A stretch of DNA of 40,201 nucleotides from Nocardia nova NBRC 15556 (GTDB taxonomy: Bacteria; Actinomycetota; Actinomycetes; Mycobacteriales; Mycobacteriaceae), in assembly GCF_001613005.1 (NCBI RefSeq), contig NZ_BDBN01000088.1:1-40201 (forward strand), in the 5' to 3' direction. The position numbers were made by a program, and so were the translations under genes. The stretch's first letter is position 1. Each line of letters begins with the position of its first letter. Below the pieces are notes generated by a model that was given only the letters and a program-made list of their open reading frames with translations, did not search any database and was not told the DNA's origin. This document shows, piece by piece, positions 23,632 through 32,310 of the stretch.

Positions 23632-25092
23632 ATGTCCAAATTCATCGATCGTGTGGTACTGCACGTCCGCGCCGGTAAGGGCGGCCACGGCTGTGCCTCG
23701 GTGCATCGGGAGAAGTACAAGCCGCTCGGCGGACCCGACGGTGGCAACGGCGGCAACGGCGGGGACGTGATTCTCGAAGTCGACCCGAACGTGCACACGC
23801 TGCTGGACTTTCACTTCCACCCGCACGCCAAAGCCGGCAACGGCAAACCCGGCGAGGGCGGTAACCGCGACGGCAAACAGGGTTCGGAGCTGCTGCTGAA
23901 GGTGCCCGACGGCACGGTCGTCATCGGCGACGGCGGGGAGGTCGTGGCCGATCTGATCGGCGCGGGCACCCGGTTCGTGGCGGCGCGCGGTGGCCGCGGC
24001 GGACTCGGCAATGCGGCGCTGGTGTCGCGCGCCCGCAAGGCGCCCGGCTTCGCCCTGCTGGGTGAGGAGGGCGAGGAACGCGATCTCGTTCTCGAACTGA
24101 AATCCGTGGCCGATGTCGGCCTGGTCGGGTTCCCCTCGGCCGGAAAGTCTTCGCTCGTTTCGGTGCTCTCGGCGGCCAAGCCCAAAATCGCCGATTACCC
24201 CTTCACGACGCTGGTGCCGAATCTCGGCGTGGTGTCCAGCGGGGACACCACCTTCACCGTCGCCGATGTGCCGGGCCTGATCCCCGGCGCCAGCGACGGA
24301 CGCGGCCTGGGGCTGGACTTCCTGCGGCATCTCGAGCGATGCGCGGTGCTGGCTCACGTAGTCGATTGCGCCACGCTGGAACCCGGCCGCGACCCGATCT
24401 CCGACGTCGACGCGCTCGAGGCCGAACTGGCCGCCTATCGCCCCGCCCTGCAGGCCGACGCCGGCCTGGGCGATCTGGCCGATCGGCCGCGCGTGGTCAT
24501 CCTCAACAAGGCCGATATCCCCGACGCCGCCGAATTGGCCGAGATGGTGACGTCCGAGTTCACCGAGCGCGGCTGGCCGGTGTTCACGATCTCTGCGGTG
24601 AGCCGGGAAGGTTTGCGGCCGTTGACCTTCGCGCTGGCCGATATGGTCCGCGAGTATCGCGAGGCGCATCCGAAGGCGGCGCCGAAGCGTCCGGTGATCC
24701 GGCCGGTGGTGGCCGGGGAGACCGGCTTCACCGTCGAACCCGATCCGGAGGTCGAGGGCGGCTTCATCGTCCGCGGTGAGCGCCCCGAAAGATGGGTGCG
24801 CCAAACGCAGTTCGACAACGACGAGGCCGTCGGCTACCTGGCCGACCGGCTCGCGCGCCTGGGCGTCGAGGACGAGCTGGTTCGCCAGGGTGCGGTGCCC
24901 GGCGCCGAGGTCACCATCGGCGATGTGAGCTTCGAGTGGGAGCCGCAGATCTCGGCCGGCGTCGATATGGTGATGACCGGGCGCGGGACCGACCCCCGCC
25001 TGGACCAGACCGACCGCATCTCCGCCGCCGAGCGCAAGCATGCCTCCCGGGTGCGCCGCGGCCTGGTCTCGGAGGACGAGGACCAACCGTGA
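23632..25092 (+). CDS. obgE: GTPase Obg/CgtA
   Basis: 486 residues. An essential ribosome-associated GTPase involved in 50S assembly and stress control. Domains in order: the glycine-rich Obg fold (1-158, with GGPDGGNGGNGGDV and ARGGRGGLGNAAL); the GTPase domain (about 160-335) with P-loop GFPSAGKSS (166-174), G3 DVPGL and G4 NKAD (near 292-295); and a C-terminal OCT domain (about 355-435, ending near SFEWEPQ). A short charged tail with KHASRVRRGL follows. An Asp/Glu-rich end is common in actinobacterial CgtA. It sits in the standard slot before proB. Confidence 0.96.
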   Translation: MSKFIDRVVLHVRAGKGGHGCASVHREKYKPLGGPDGGNGGNGGDVILEVDPNVHTLLDFHFHPHAKAGNGKPGEGGNRDGKQGSELLLKVPDGTVVIGDGGEVVADLIGAGTRFVAARGGRGGLGNAALVSRARKAPGFALLGEEGEERDLVLELKSVADVGLVGFPSAGKSSLVSVLSAAKPKIADYPFTTLVPNLGVVSSGDTTFTVADVPGLIPGASDGRGLGLDFLRHLERCAVLAHVVDCATLEPGRDPISDVDALEAELAAYRPALQADAGLGDLADRPRVVILNKADIPDAAELAEMVTSEFTERGWPVFTISAVSREGLRPLTFALADMVREYREAHPKAAPKRPVIRPVVAGETGFTVEPDPEVEGGFIVRGERPERWVRQTQFDNDEAVGYLADRLARLGVEDELVRQGAVPGAEVTIGDVSFEWEPQISAGVDMVMTGRGTDPRLDQTDRISAAERKHASRVRRGLVSEDEDQP

Positions 25093-25176
25093 TCGCCCGC
25101 CACGCCGGTTTGCCGGTGTGTGCGGGCGTGCCGGTCCGGTAGTCGTCGTGCGTCACGGTGGTGGCGCGTCAAGTGA

Positions 25177-26316
25177 GTGAGTGTTGTTGTGACACAGGTG
25201 GATTACGATAAGGGAGCGGTAACTACTAGGCAGTCGATCCGGACCGCGCGCAGCGTGGTGGTCAAGATCGGCTCGTCGGCGCTGACCAGCCTCGAGGGCG
25301 GACTCGACAACGCGCGCCTGGACAAGCTCGCCGAGGCGATCGAGGCCCGTATGCGCGCCGGATCGGATGTGGTGGTGGTCTCCTCCGGTGCGATCGGCGC
25401 CGGCATAGCCCCGCTCGGATTGGCCGCCCGCCCAAGGGATCTCGCGACGAAGCAGGCCGCGGCGAGCGTCGGCCAGCTGGCGCTGGCCCACGCCTGGGGC
25501 ACCTCGTTCGCCCGATTCGACCGGGTGGTGGGGCAGGTGTTGCTCACCGCGGGTGACTTCGCCCGGCGCGAACACCACCGCAACGCGCAGCGCACCCTCG
25601 ACCGTTTGCGTGCCCTGCACGCGGTCGCGGTGGTCAACGAGAACGACACCATCGCCACCGAGGAGATTCGCTTCGGTGACAACGACCGGCTGGCCGCGCT
25701 GGTGGCGCATCTGGTCGGTGCGGATGCGCTGGTTCTGCTGTCGGATGTGGACGGACTCTACGACGGCGACCCCCGCAAGGGCGCCGCGACATTCATTCCC
25801 GAGGTGCGCAACAGCGCCGACCTCGACGGTGTGATCGCCGGTAGCGGTGGCGCACTCGGCACCGGCGGTATGGCGTCGAAGCTCTCGGCCGCCCGCCTCG
25901 CCGCCGACGCCGGCGTGCCCGTCCTGTTGGCCGCCGCCTCCGATGCGGCGCTGGCACTGCGCGACGCCTCGGTGGGCACGGCCTTCGCCGCGCGTCCGGT
26001 CCGGTTGTCGGCCCGCAAGTTCTGGGTCCGCCACGCCGCCGACAGCCGCGGCGCCATCCACCTCGACGCCGGCGCCGTCAGGGCCGTCGCGCATTCGCGC
26101 CGGTCGCTCCTCGCCGCCGGCATCACCGGTGTCAAGGGCCGCTTCTACGGCGGTGATGTGGTCGACCTGCTCGCTCCCGACGGCCGCACCGTAGCGCGCG
26201 GCGTCGTCGAATACGACAGCACCGAACTGCAAGCCATGGCCGGCCACTCCACCTCCGAACTGCCGGAAGGTATGCAGCGCCCCGTCATTCACGCCGACGA
26301 TCTGGTGAAGCTGTAG
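25177..26316 (+). CDS. proB: Glutamate 5-kinase
   Basis: 379 residues from the GTG at 25177. It phosphorylates L-glutamate to gamma-glutamyl phosphate, the first step of proline synthesis. The amino-acid-kinase domain starts at VVKIGSSALT (about 27-36), with VVVVSSGAIGAGI, NENDTIATEEIRFGDNDRLAALVA and LLSDVDGLYDGDPRK. GTGGMASKLSAA binds nucleotide. A C-terminal PUA domain covers about 280-360 (DAGAVRAVAHSRRSLLAAGITGVKGRF). No good Shine-Dalgarno precedes the start, and GTGs at 25189 or 25198 are also possible; the first ~20 residues do not look conserved. It is the last gene of the housekeeping block; proA is not adjacent. Confidence 0.95.
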   Translation: MSVVVTQVDYDKGAVTTRQSIRTARSVVVKIGSSALTSLEGGLDNARLDKLAEAIEARMRAGSDVVVVSSGAIGAGIAPLGLAARPRDLATKQAAASVGQLALAHAWGTSFARFDRVVGQVLLTAGDFARREHHRNAQRTLDRLRALHAVAVVNENDTIATEEIRFGDNDRLAALVAHLVGADALVLLSDVDGLYDGDPRKGAATFIPEVRNSADLDGVIAGSGGALGTGGMASKLSAARLAADAGVPVLLAAASDAALALRDASVGTAFAARPVRLSARKFWVRHAADSRGAIHLDAGAVRAVAHSRRSLLAAGITGVKGRFYGGDVVDLLAPDGRTVARGVVEYDSTELQAMAGHSTSELPEGMQRPVIHADDLVKL

Positions 26317-26512
26317 GCATCTCGGCTCCGGATCGAGAGTCGTACCCGCAGCGCGAAAGCCACTCGGCCTCTGTACGTTCCGGCTCCGCCGCCGAGCCGT
26401 TCGATGAGAAGGCTGTCGAAACGTCGCGATCGATGCCGCCGTGTCGGTCGGCGGCAACATTCTCGACGGAGTTCCTACCGCCGCGCCACGCTGATCAACA
26501 GCGGTGCCCGGA

Positions 26513-26536
26513 CCGGGCGGGGCGCGTTCCGCCCGG
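26513..26536. terminator. Hairpin between convergent proB and PPE-like gene
   Basis: CCGGGCGG (26513-26520) pairs perfectly with CCGCCCGG (26529-26536) around an 8-base loop. A weaker stem, CGGCTC with GAGCCG (26381-26399), lies closer to proB. Either could end proB, and the first could also end the minus-strand cassette. Confidence 0.5.
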
Positions 26537-26566
26537 CCCGGCGGCGACTGCCGAATCTCGCGCGAC

Positions 26567-26846
26567 CGACTATCGATCGGCCCCGGGGATACACCGGTGG
26601 TCGGGAGTCGCCGATGTGTCGGTGTTGGGGATGAGGGCTACGTGTGTGCGCCGACGACAACGTCCTCGACGGGAGCTGCTACTCCTGTTCCGCAGTCGTC
26701 GGCCGGCTCACCTGGGTTGAGCGCTGGGTGATGTGTCCGGACATAGCTGGACTGCCGAAATCTCACGCCCCCGAATACCGATCAGCCCGGCGGCGATACC
26801 CCGGGTTGGTCGGGAGTCGTCGGTGTATCGGTGTTGGGGATGGGGC
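26567..26846. repeat. Imperfect duplication of the 3' end of the PPE-like gene
   Basis: About 70 bases at 26567-26636 resemble 26770-26846. The best part reads GGTCGGGAGTCG followed by GGTGTTGGGGATG in both copies, with scattered changes between them. The right copy holds the stop codon and last ~20 codons of the PPE-like gene; the left copy lacks the stop and is degenerate. This looks like a remnant of a tandem duplication. The rest of the 465-base gap between proB and this gene holds only hairpins. Confidence 0.6.
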
Positions 26847-28065
26847 CGGTGATACCTGGCTGACCTTCCTGGTCGGTGAGCGGAGGCGCCGACGGGTCGG
26901 ATGGGCCGGGGGCCGGAGGTGGTGCGGGCGTGGGGGATTGGGGTGGCGGGGTGGATGCCGACGGGTCGGGTGAGTGCGGTGCGGGGGTGCCGGAGGGTGG
27001 CGGGGGAGCCGGTGCGGTGGTGGCCGGCGGCGCGGCATTCGGATCGGGCGGCGGTGGACCCGGCGGCACCGAACTGTCCGGACCGGACGGTGCGGGCGCC
27101 TGCGTCGGGTCGGGCGAGGTAGGAGCGGAGGAGGTCGGGGGCGCCGGGGTCGGCGCCGGGCCCGGATCGTGTGTCGGTGCGGCGGGGGGTGGCGCCGAGG
27201 GACTCGGTGCCGGGTCGCCGGGCGCGGGCGCGGGTTGCGTCTGCGAAGGTGCGGGAGCTGGGCTCTCGGGTGCGGGTGCGGGTGCGGGTGCGGGTGCGGG
27301 TGCGGGTGCGGGTGCGGGTGCGGGTGCAGACGGCGAGTGCGGCGTGGGTGTGCCGGGGGCAGTGGCCGAGTCCGGTGCCTGATCGGGTGTCGAGGGCTCC
27401 GGCTCGGAAGGCAGTGGGGCGGTGGGGCTTTGGTGTGATTGCGGCCGGTCGCCGTCCGGGCTTGCGGGAGCGCTGGGGCGCGGTCCGCCGGGGTCGGCTT
27501 GTGCCGGGGGTTCGGGCAGGGCCGGGACCGCGGTGCCCGCGGCGGAGTAGGCCGGTTTGTAGATCATGTTCATCGTCAGAATCGCCTCTTGACGCATGAC
27601 CTCCTGGGCGATGCGCGCATCGATCACATGCGCGGCCTCGAGCACCCGGGCGATGGCGCCCACCGGTCCGGAATCGCCCGGCGGCGGTACCGCCATTTTG
27701 ACAGCTTCCGCGGCTCCGGCGACCGCCCCGAGCCGAGCACCGACCTCACCGAAGACAGCGGCCAACTCGTCGACGGAGGCGGCGAAGCTGTGCGCGCTCG
27801 CGGCGGCGGCCTCGGCGGCCGGGCCCTGCCATCCGGCGTGATCCATGATTCGTTCGGCCTGCGATCGGGTGGCGGGCATGGATCCGGTCAGCGTGGCGGC
27901 CGCCTCCAACCAGATCAGCGAGGCCTGCAGAATCTCACCGGCCTCGATCTTCTCGGTTCCGGTGTGGATCTGCTCATGCGTCATCGACTCGAAATGTTCC
28001 ATGGCGCTGATGTATTGGGGGTCGGTGTGCGAAGCGGCCGGCCCGTAACGGAATTCGGCACTCAT
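26782..28065 (-). CDS. PPE-like type VII secretion substrate with long Pro/Ala tail
   Basis: 427 residues. The first ~165 form a helical hairpin of WXG100/PPE type: two long helices meet at HAGWQGPAAE, with the turn motif W79-x-G81. The Pro-Pro-Glu of mycobacterial PPE proteins is absent. From about residue 185 the protein is almost only Pro, Ala, Ser, Thr, Asp and Gly, including about ten consecutive Ala-Pro units, suggesting an extended surface or wall-spanning stalk. Its ATG overlaps the stop of the 124-residue gene (ATGA), so the two are translated together and probably form a heterodimer, as PE/PPE pairs do. EspG is encoded just upstream. Secretion by an ESX-type system is inferred; no ESX core genes are in the window. 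Confidence 0.75.
   Translation of the reverse strand: MSAEFRYGPAASHTDPQYISAMEHFESMTHEQIHTGTEKIEAGEILQASLIWLEAAATLTGSMPATRSQAERIMDHAGWQGPAAEAAAASAHSFAASVDELAAVFGEVGARLGAVAGAAEAVKMAVPPPGDSGPVGAIARVLEAAHVIDARIAQEVMRQEAILTMNMIYKPAYSAAGTAVPALPEPPAQADPGGPRPSAPASPDGDRPQSHQSPTAPLPSEPEPSTPDQAPDSATAPGTPTPHSPSAPAPAPAPAPAPAPAPAPAPESPAPAPSQTQPAPAPGDPAPSPSAPPPAAPTHDPGPAPTPAPPTSSAPTSPDPTQAPAPSGPDSSVPPGPPPPDPNAAPPATTAPAPPPPSGTPAPHSPDPSASTPPPQSPTPAPPPAPGPSDPSAPPLTDQEGQPGITGPIPNTDTPTTPDQPGVSPPG
27271..27324. repeat. Hexanucleotide tandem repeat (TGCGGG)9
   Basis: Nine perfect copies of TGCGGG lie head to tail inside the PPE-like gene, encoding Pro-Ala repeats on the minus strand. The unit is a multiple of three, so copy-number change would alter tail length without a frameshift. 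Confidence 0.9.
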
Positions 28066-28436
28066 CGCGACAGTCCGGAGGAGATCGCCCGCAGCGCGGC
28101 CGCATGCGCGGAATCGGCCTCCTCGTAGAGCCCGGCGCTGGTCAGGAAGGCCTCTTTCATGCGGTAGGCGGCGGCAATGTACTGGTCGAGCAGTTCGGCC
28201 GCATCGCGCGCCTTACGGCCGAAGCCGGCCTGTAGCTGCTGCGCGGAGAAGAAGCCTCCGAAGCCGCTGAGCTGCGACACCGAATCGAGGCGCTGCTGTA
28301 GTTCCCGAAGCCGGTCGGCCTGCTGCTGATAGATCTCCGCGCACCCACGCGCGGCCGCAGGATCGAAGGTGACGGTTCCCCCACGCGCGGCCTGCAGGAA
28401 ACGGGTGATATCGGCCTGGCTGGTCTCGATCGTCAT
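28062..28436 (-). CDS. Small ESX-type secretion substrate (PE-like partner), YxxxD motif
   Basis: 124 residues from the ATG at 28436, which has AGGGG 5 bases upstream; a GTG two codons earlier is possible. It is predicted almost wholly helical, with a break near LSGFGGFFS (residues 57-64) where WXG proteins have their turn; the Trp is replaced by Phe/Gly. The C-terminal helix is followed by Y104-E-E-A-D108, matching the YxxxD/E general type VII secretion signal known from PE and EsxB proteins. It overlaps the PPE-like gene by 4 bases. It probably acts as the PE-like half of a heterodimer carrying the export signal. The family is not recognised more exactly. Confidence 0.75.
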   Translation of the reverse strand: MTIETSQADITRFLQAARGGTVTFDPAAARGCAEIYQQQADRLRELQQRLDSVSQLSGFGGFFSAQQLQAGFGRKARDAAELLDQYIAAAYRMKEAFLTSAGLYEEADSAHAAALRAISSGLSR

Positions 28437-28520
28437 GCGCACCCCTGAGATCGGTCGGTCCGATCAGCCTAATGGGGAACGCCCGAAGGCGGCAGCGGAG
28501 CATTACCACGTAGGGCTCCC

Positions 28521-28548
28521 CATTGGGCTGTAATCACACAGCCCGATG
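28521..28548. terminator. Hairpin between espG-like gene and secretion-substrate pair
   Basis: CATTGGGCTGT (28521-28531) pairs with ACAGCCCGATG (28538-28548) with one T-G wobble and a 6-base loop. It lies downstream of the espG-like stop and about 85 bases before the next gene start on the minus strand. It may separate two transcripts or act as an attenuator, so the cassette may not be one operon. Confidence 0.5.
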
Positions 28549-28653
28549 AGGGATGGCCGAGGCGGCTTCCCGGTGAGGCTGCAGGTCGACCCAGCTTACT
28601 GGTTCCGGCGATGTCCGGTCAGCCCGAGTTGCCCGAATCCGTGCATGCCACAG

Positions 28654-29358
28654 TCATCGCGGAATGCGTTTTTGCAGATGAGCGCCGATCTGCTGCCGGC
28701 TCGCGGGCACGATGTGGACTTCGTCGCCCGCCTTGATGAGATAGCGCCCGTCGTCGGCGACGTCGATCCAGGTGTAGTACAGCGGTGGGGGTGGTGTGGC
28801 CCGGTCCAATCCGGATTCGATGCGGATATGTCCCTCGGCGGTATGCGGTTTCAGCAGCAGGCGGCGTATGCGCGGCGCCGGCGGCGAGGTCGGCCGTGGG
28901 CAGTCGTCGTCGCGCACCGCTTCGCTCGGCGCCGAGCGTGCGGGTTCGCCTCCGGCCGGGCACTCGGGCAGCAGGGCGGCGATGCGGGCGCCCAGTTTGG
29001 CGGTGTGACCGATCGACAAGCGGATGGATCCGCCGAATCCGGGTGTGCGTCCCGGTTCCTGGATCGCGAGTACGGCGTGGTCGTAGATCGCCGCCGCCAC
29101 CGCCCGGATTTCGGTTCCCGCGCTGTGCGCGCCCCCGATCGCGACCACGCGGGTGTGCGGCGCGGCGAGGATGCGCAGACAGGCGGACAGGTCGGGGTCC
29201 GCGCCGAGCGGCAGCCGTACCTCGAGGGTCTTGCGCAAGGTGGCCGCCTCGTCCTCGGTGCGGGGTGACTCGAGAATGCGAAGCGGGAAGGGATGGCGAT
29301 CGAGGTCGGTCTCGCGCCAGATGTGCGCGAACTCGTCCGGTGTGAATGTCCAACTCAC
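28654..29358 (-). CDS. ESX secretion-associated protein, EspG family
   Basis: 234 residues. EspG proteins are cytosolic chaperones that bind the tip of PPE proteins and deliver PE/PPE pairs to the ESX channel. The family features visible are the start WTFTPDEFAHIW, the PFPLRILESPRTEDEA segment, a beta sheet through RVVAIGGAHSAGTEIRAVAAA, DHAVLAIQEPG, and a final VHIVPASRQQIGAHL helix. The sequence between is variable as usual. GTG start with GGAGGG 11 bases upstream. It sits upstream of a WxG/YxxxD pair on the same strand, which makes the EspG assignment and the pair's role support each other. Which ESX system it feeds is unknown. Confidence 0.8.
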   Translation of the reverse strand: MSWTFTPDEFAHIWRETDLDRHPFPLRILESPRTEDEAATLRKTLEVRLPLGADPDLSACLRILAAPHTRVVAIGGAHSAGTEIRAVAAAIYDHAVLAIQEPGRTPGFGGSIRLSIGHTAKLGARIAALLPECPAGGEPARSAPSEAVRDDDCPRPTSPPAPRIRRLLLKPHTAEGHIRIESGLDRATPPPPLYYTWIDVADDGRYLIKAGDEVHIVPASRQQIGAHLQKRIPR

Positions 29359-29450
29359 GCCGAATTACACCCTCCACCGATCGTCACGAGCCTCAACGTA
29401 GCGTAGCCGCGCACCCGGCGGGCGGCCAGCCGATCTTGTTCGGAATTCGG

Positions 29451-29479
29451 TTAACACCGGTGAGCGGGGCCGGTATATC
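29451..29479 (+). promoter_or_regulatory. Candidate promoter of the seven-gene biosynthetic operon
   Basis: TTAACA (29451-29456), a 17-base spacer, then TATATC (29474-29479), in the 270-base divergent gap between the EspG-like gene and the dikinase. ACCGGT occurs twice nearby (29456-29461 and 29533-29538) and GTGATCAC (29527-29534) is a perfect 8-bp palindrome. The leader would be about 140 bases. No clear gamma-butyrolactone-receptor operator was found. Confidence 0.35.
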
Positions 29480-29628
29480 GAGACAACGCCGTGGTGACCG
29501 CCTGTGCATCGCGGCATGCCGGATACGTGATCACCGGTATTCCGAAACGTCGACACTTCAGATATATCGTTACGAACTCTGCGAGCGACCGCTGGGCAGG
29601 CGCACGGTCCGCGATGACAGGAGACCTG

Positions 29629-32310
29629 GTGCACGAATCCGAAGCGAGCCTTGCCGAAGCCGCGGAGGCGGGCGGGAAGGCGGCCGGGCTGCGTCGGTTG
29701 CGCGATGCGGCGTTGCCGGTGCCGGATTGGCTGGTCGTCGAGCCGGCGCTGTTCGAGCACATGCCGTCCGAGATCGTCACGGCGGCAGCGGATTTCGTGG
29801 TCGCCACCGACCTCGACGAGGCGCTGATCCGCGGCGCCCGGCTGCGCGCGAGCATCATGACCGCCACACCTCCGGATGCTCTCGTCGGCGCGATGGACGA
29901 GGTGTGGCGGCGTCTCGGCCGTGGTCCGGTGGCGGTCCGGTCGTCTGCGGCGGTGGAGGACGGAACCACGTATTCGTTTGCCGGGCAATTCGATTCGTTC
30001 CTGAACGTCTCCGGCGCCGAGGCGATCGCCTCGGTGGTGACGGCCTGCTGGGCCTCGGCGTTGTCGCCGCGGGTGATCACCTACTGTTTCGCGCACGGAC
30101 TGGCGCTTCCGGAGATGCCGGCGGTCATCGTGCAACGCCTGATCGCGGCGGAGGCCAGCGGTGTGCTGTTCACCTGCGATCCGAGCACCGGCGCTACGGA
30201 CCGGATGCTGATCAGTGCCGTCTACGGACTGGGCGAAGGGCTGGTCTCTGGTGCGGTGGACGCCGATACCTATGTCGTGGACAAGTTTTCGGGCGAAGTC
30301 ATCGATACGACCTTGGGAGAGAAGGCGACTCGCTACCGACCCGACGGCGACCAGGGCTGCATCGCGGTGGAGGTCGATCCCGCGCTGCGTTCACGACCGG
30401 CGCTCACTCCGGATCAGGTGACCCGGCTGATCGAGGTCGGCCGTCGGATCGAGAGCTCGACCGGCGCCCCGCAGGACGTCGAATGGGCCTTCGATGCGGA
30501 AGGCCGGCTCTGGGTGCTGCAGGCACGCCCGGTGACCACCGCGGTCGGAGATTCGTTGCGCGGCGCCGGGGAGGCGGTGCCGGACGGCGACCTGCGAATC
30601 TGGGACAACTCCAACATCATCGAGAGTTTCAGCGGGATCACCTCACCGCTCACCTTCACCACCGCGGCCGATATCTACGGCCGGGTGTATCGCGGATACG
30701 CCGAATCCCTGGGCGTGCCGCGGGCGCAGGTTGCGCAGACCGACAGCTGGACTCCGGTGCTGCTCGGCTACTTCCACGGCCGCGTCTACTACAACCTGCT
30801 GCACTGGTACCGGATGGTCGGCATCGCGCCCGGCTATCCGCTCAACCGCCGTGTCCTCGAGGCCGCGCTCGGCGTGGCCGAACCACTGCCCGACGACATC
30901 GCTAAGACGCTGCGCCCGTTCACTTTCGGCAATCCGGTGCGGCGAGTGCTGTCCCGGACGCGCACCACCGCGATCTATCTGCGCCGCATCGCCGGGATCG
31001 ACGCCATGATGCGGCGGTTCCTCGACGATTTCTACCGCGTCTACGACGATTTCGAATCCCATGACGACAGCGCCGACACCGGCGCTCAGGCCTACGCCCG
31101 CTATCGCGAACTCGATCGGGAGCTGGTGCACCGCTGGGGTCCGATGATGGTTCTGGACGCGATGCTGCTGACCCTCACCGGCCTGCTGTACGTGCTCACC
31201 CGGCTATTCCTGCCGAAGGCGCCGGAGTGGTTCCTCTACGCCGTCGCGGGGCCCGGGGCCGACGTCGAATCCGCCGAGCCGGCCCGCGCGATGTCCGCCC
31301 TTGCCGCCACCGTCCGCGAGAACGCCGAACTGCGCAAACTACTGGAAAGCACTGCCCCGGAAGGTGTGTACGACGCGCTGGTGACGGCGGGCCACGACGA
31401 ATTCCGGGCGCGCGTCGACGAATACATCGACCGCTACGGCTATCGCAGCCTCGACGAACTGAAGCTCGAGACGCCGGATCTGCGGGAGGATCCGTCGGGC
31501 CTGTTCGTCATGGTGCTGGCGGCGCTACCGGAACAGCAGGACCGCGCCGCCGACAACGCGCAACGATATCTCGATGCGCACCTGCGTGGTTGGCGCCGTG
31601 TGATCTATGAACGCTTGCGGCGCAAGGTGGCTCGCTGTGCCGCGCATCGGGAGAGTCTGCGCTTTTGCCGTACCCGCGCCTTCGGCATGGTCAAGCGAAC
31701 AATCCGAATCATGGGACGAGACCTGGTGCGGCGCAATATCATCGACGAATTCTCCGATGTGTTCTACCTGACGCTGCCGCAACTGCGCAGCTGCTACGAG
31801 GGCGGCGAGACGGCCGGTCTGCGCGCGGTGGTCGCCGCCCGCAAACAGCAGCGCGCCGCCGACGCGCGCCTGGTCGCGCCGGCCCGCTTCGTCACCCATG
31901 GCGGTGGTTTCGGTCCGGCCGAACTCGCGGCGGTCGGCTGGGTGCCGATCACCGACACTCCGGCGGCGACCGCGGGCGCGGTCTTCACCGGGACGCCGTC
32001 GGGCGGCGGTATCGGGATGGGACCGGCGGTGGTGGTCGACGAACCGCGCGATGTGGCGGGCGGTGTGCTCGTCACCTATCGAACCGATCCGGGCTGGGTG
32101 GCGGTGTTGCCGTCGGCGACCGCACTGGTCGTCGAGCGCGGCAGCCCGCTCACCCATGTCGCCATCGTCGCGCGCGAGCTCGGCGTGCCGACGGTGGTGC
32201 AGATTCCGGGCGTCACCAGATCCGTTCGTACCGGTATGCCGTTGCGGGTCGACGGCAGCAGTGGAACCGTCACCGTGCTCGATGAAGGGGAGGCAAGCGA
32301 TGCCCAGTGA
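29629..32310 (+). CDS. PEP-synthase/rifampin-phosphotransferase-like dikinase, lacks TIM barrel
   Basis: 893 residues from the GTG at 29629, chosen because AGGAG (29619-29623) is 5 bases upstream; an ATG at 29614 would add five residues. The N-terminal ATP-binding domain (about 10-310) has AGGKAAGLRRL, VAVRSSAAVEDG...YSFAGQFDSFLNV, and SGVLFTCDPSTGA, as in PEP synthase. A large middle domain (about 320-770) is unlike PPDK. The C-terminal swivelling domain has the phospho-histidine site GSPLTHVAIVARELG with His843. There is no PEP/pyruvate TIM-barrel, so it cannot be an ordinary PEP synthase. The ATP-domain, substrate-domain, His-domain layout is that of rifampin phosphotransferase, which moves the beta-phosphate of ATP to an alcohol. 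It heads the operon, so a pathway intermediate is the likely acceptor. Confidence 0.85.
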   Translation: MHESEASLAEAAEAGGKAAGLRRLRDAALPVPDWLVVEPALFEHMPSEIVTAAADFVVATDLDEALIRGARLRASIMTATPPDALVGAMDEVWRRLGRGPVAVRSSAAVEDGTTYSFAGQFDSFLNVSGAEAIASVVTACWASALSPRVITYCFAHGLALPEMPAVIVQRLIAAEASGVLFTCDPSTGATDRMLISAVYGLGEGLVSGAVDADTYVVDKFSGEVIDTTLGEKATRYRPDGDQGCIAVEVDPALRSRPALTPDQVTRLIEVGRRIESSTGAPQDVEWAFDAEGRLWVLQARPVTTAVGDSLRGAGEAVPDGDLRIWDNSNIIESFSGITSPLTFTTAADIYGRVYRGYAESLGVPRAQVAQTDSWTPVLLGYFHGRVYYNLLHWYRMVGIAPGYPLNRRVLEAALGVAEPLPDDIAKTLRPFTFGNPVRRVLSRTRTTAIYLRRIAGIDAMMRRFLDDFYRVYDDFESHDDSADTGAQAYARYRELDRELVHRWGPMMVLDAMLLTLTGLLYVLTRLFLPKAPEWFLYAVAGPGADVESAEPARAMSALAATVRENAELRKLLESTAPEGVYDALVTAGHDEFRARVDEYIDRYGYRSLDELKLETPDLREDPSGLFVMVLAALPEQQDRAADNAQRYLDAHLRGWRRVIYERLRRKVARCAAHRESLRFCRTRAFGMVKRTIRIMGRDLVRRNIIDEFSDVFYLTLPQLRSCYEGGETAGLRAVVAARKQQRAADARLVAPARFVTHGGGFGPAELAAVGWVPITDTPAATAGAVFTGTPSGGGIGMGPAVVVDEPRDVAGGVLVTYRTDPGWVAVLPSATALVVERGSPLTHVAIVARELGVPTVVQIPGVTRSVRTGMPLRVDGSSGTVTVLDEGEASDAQ

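Noticed and set aside
27271..27324. CRISPR-like repeat array
   Set aside because: The repeats are contiguous 6-bp units with no spacers and lie inside a coding frame.
29359..29628. Gamma-butyrolactone-receptor operator (ARE-type) upstream of the operon
   Set aside because: ACCGGT occurs twice and GTGATCAC once, but the arms and spacing of known ARE sites are not met.
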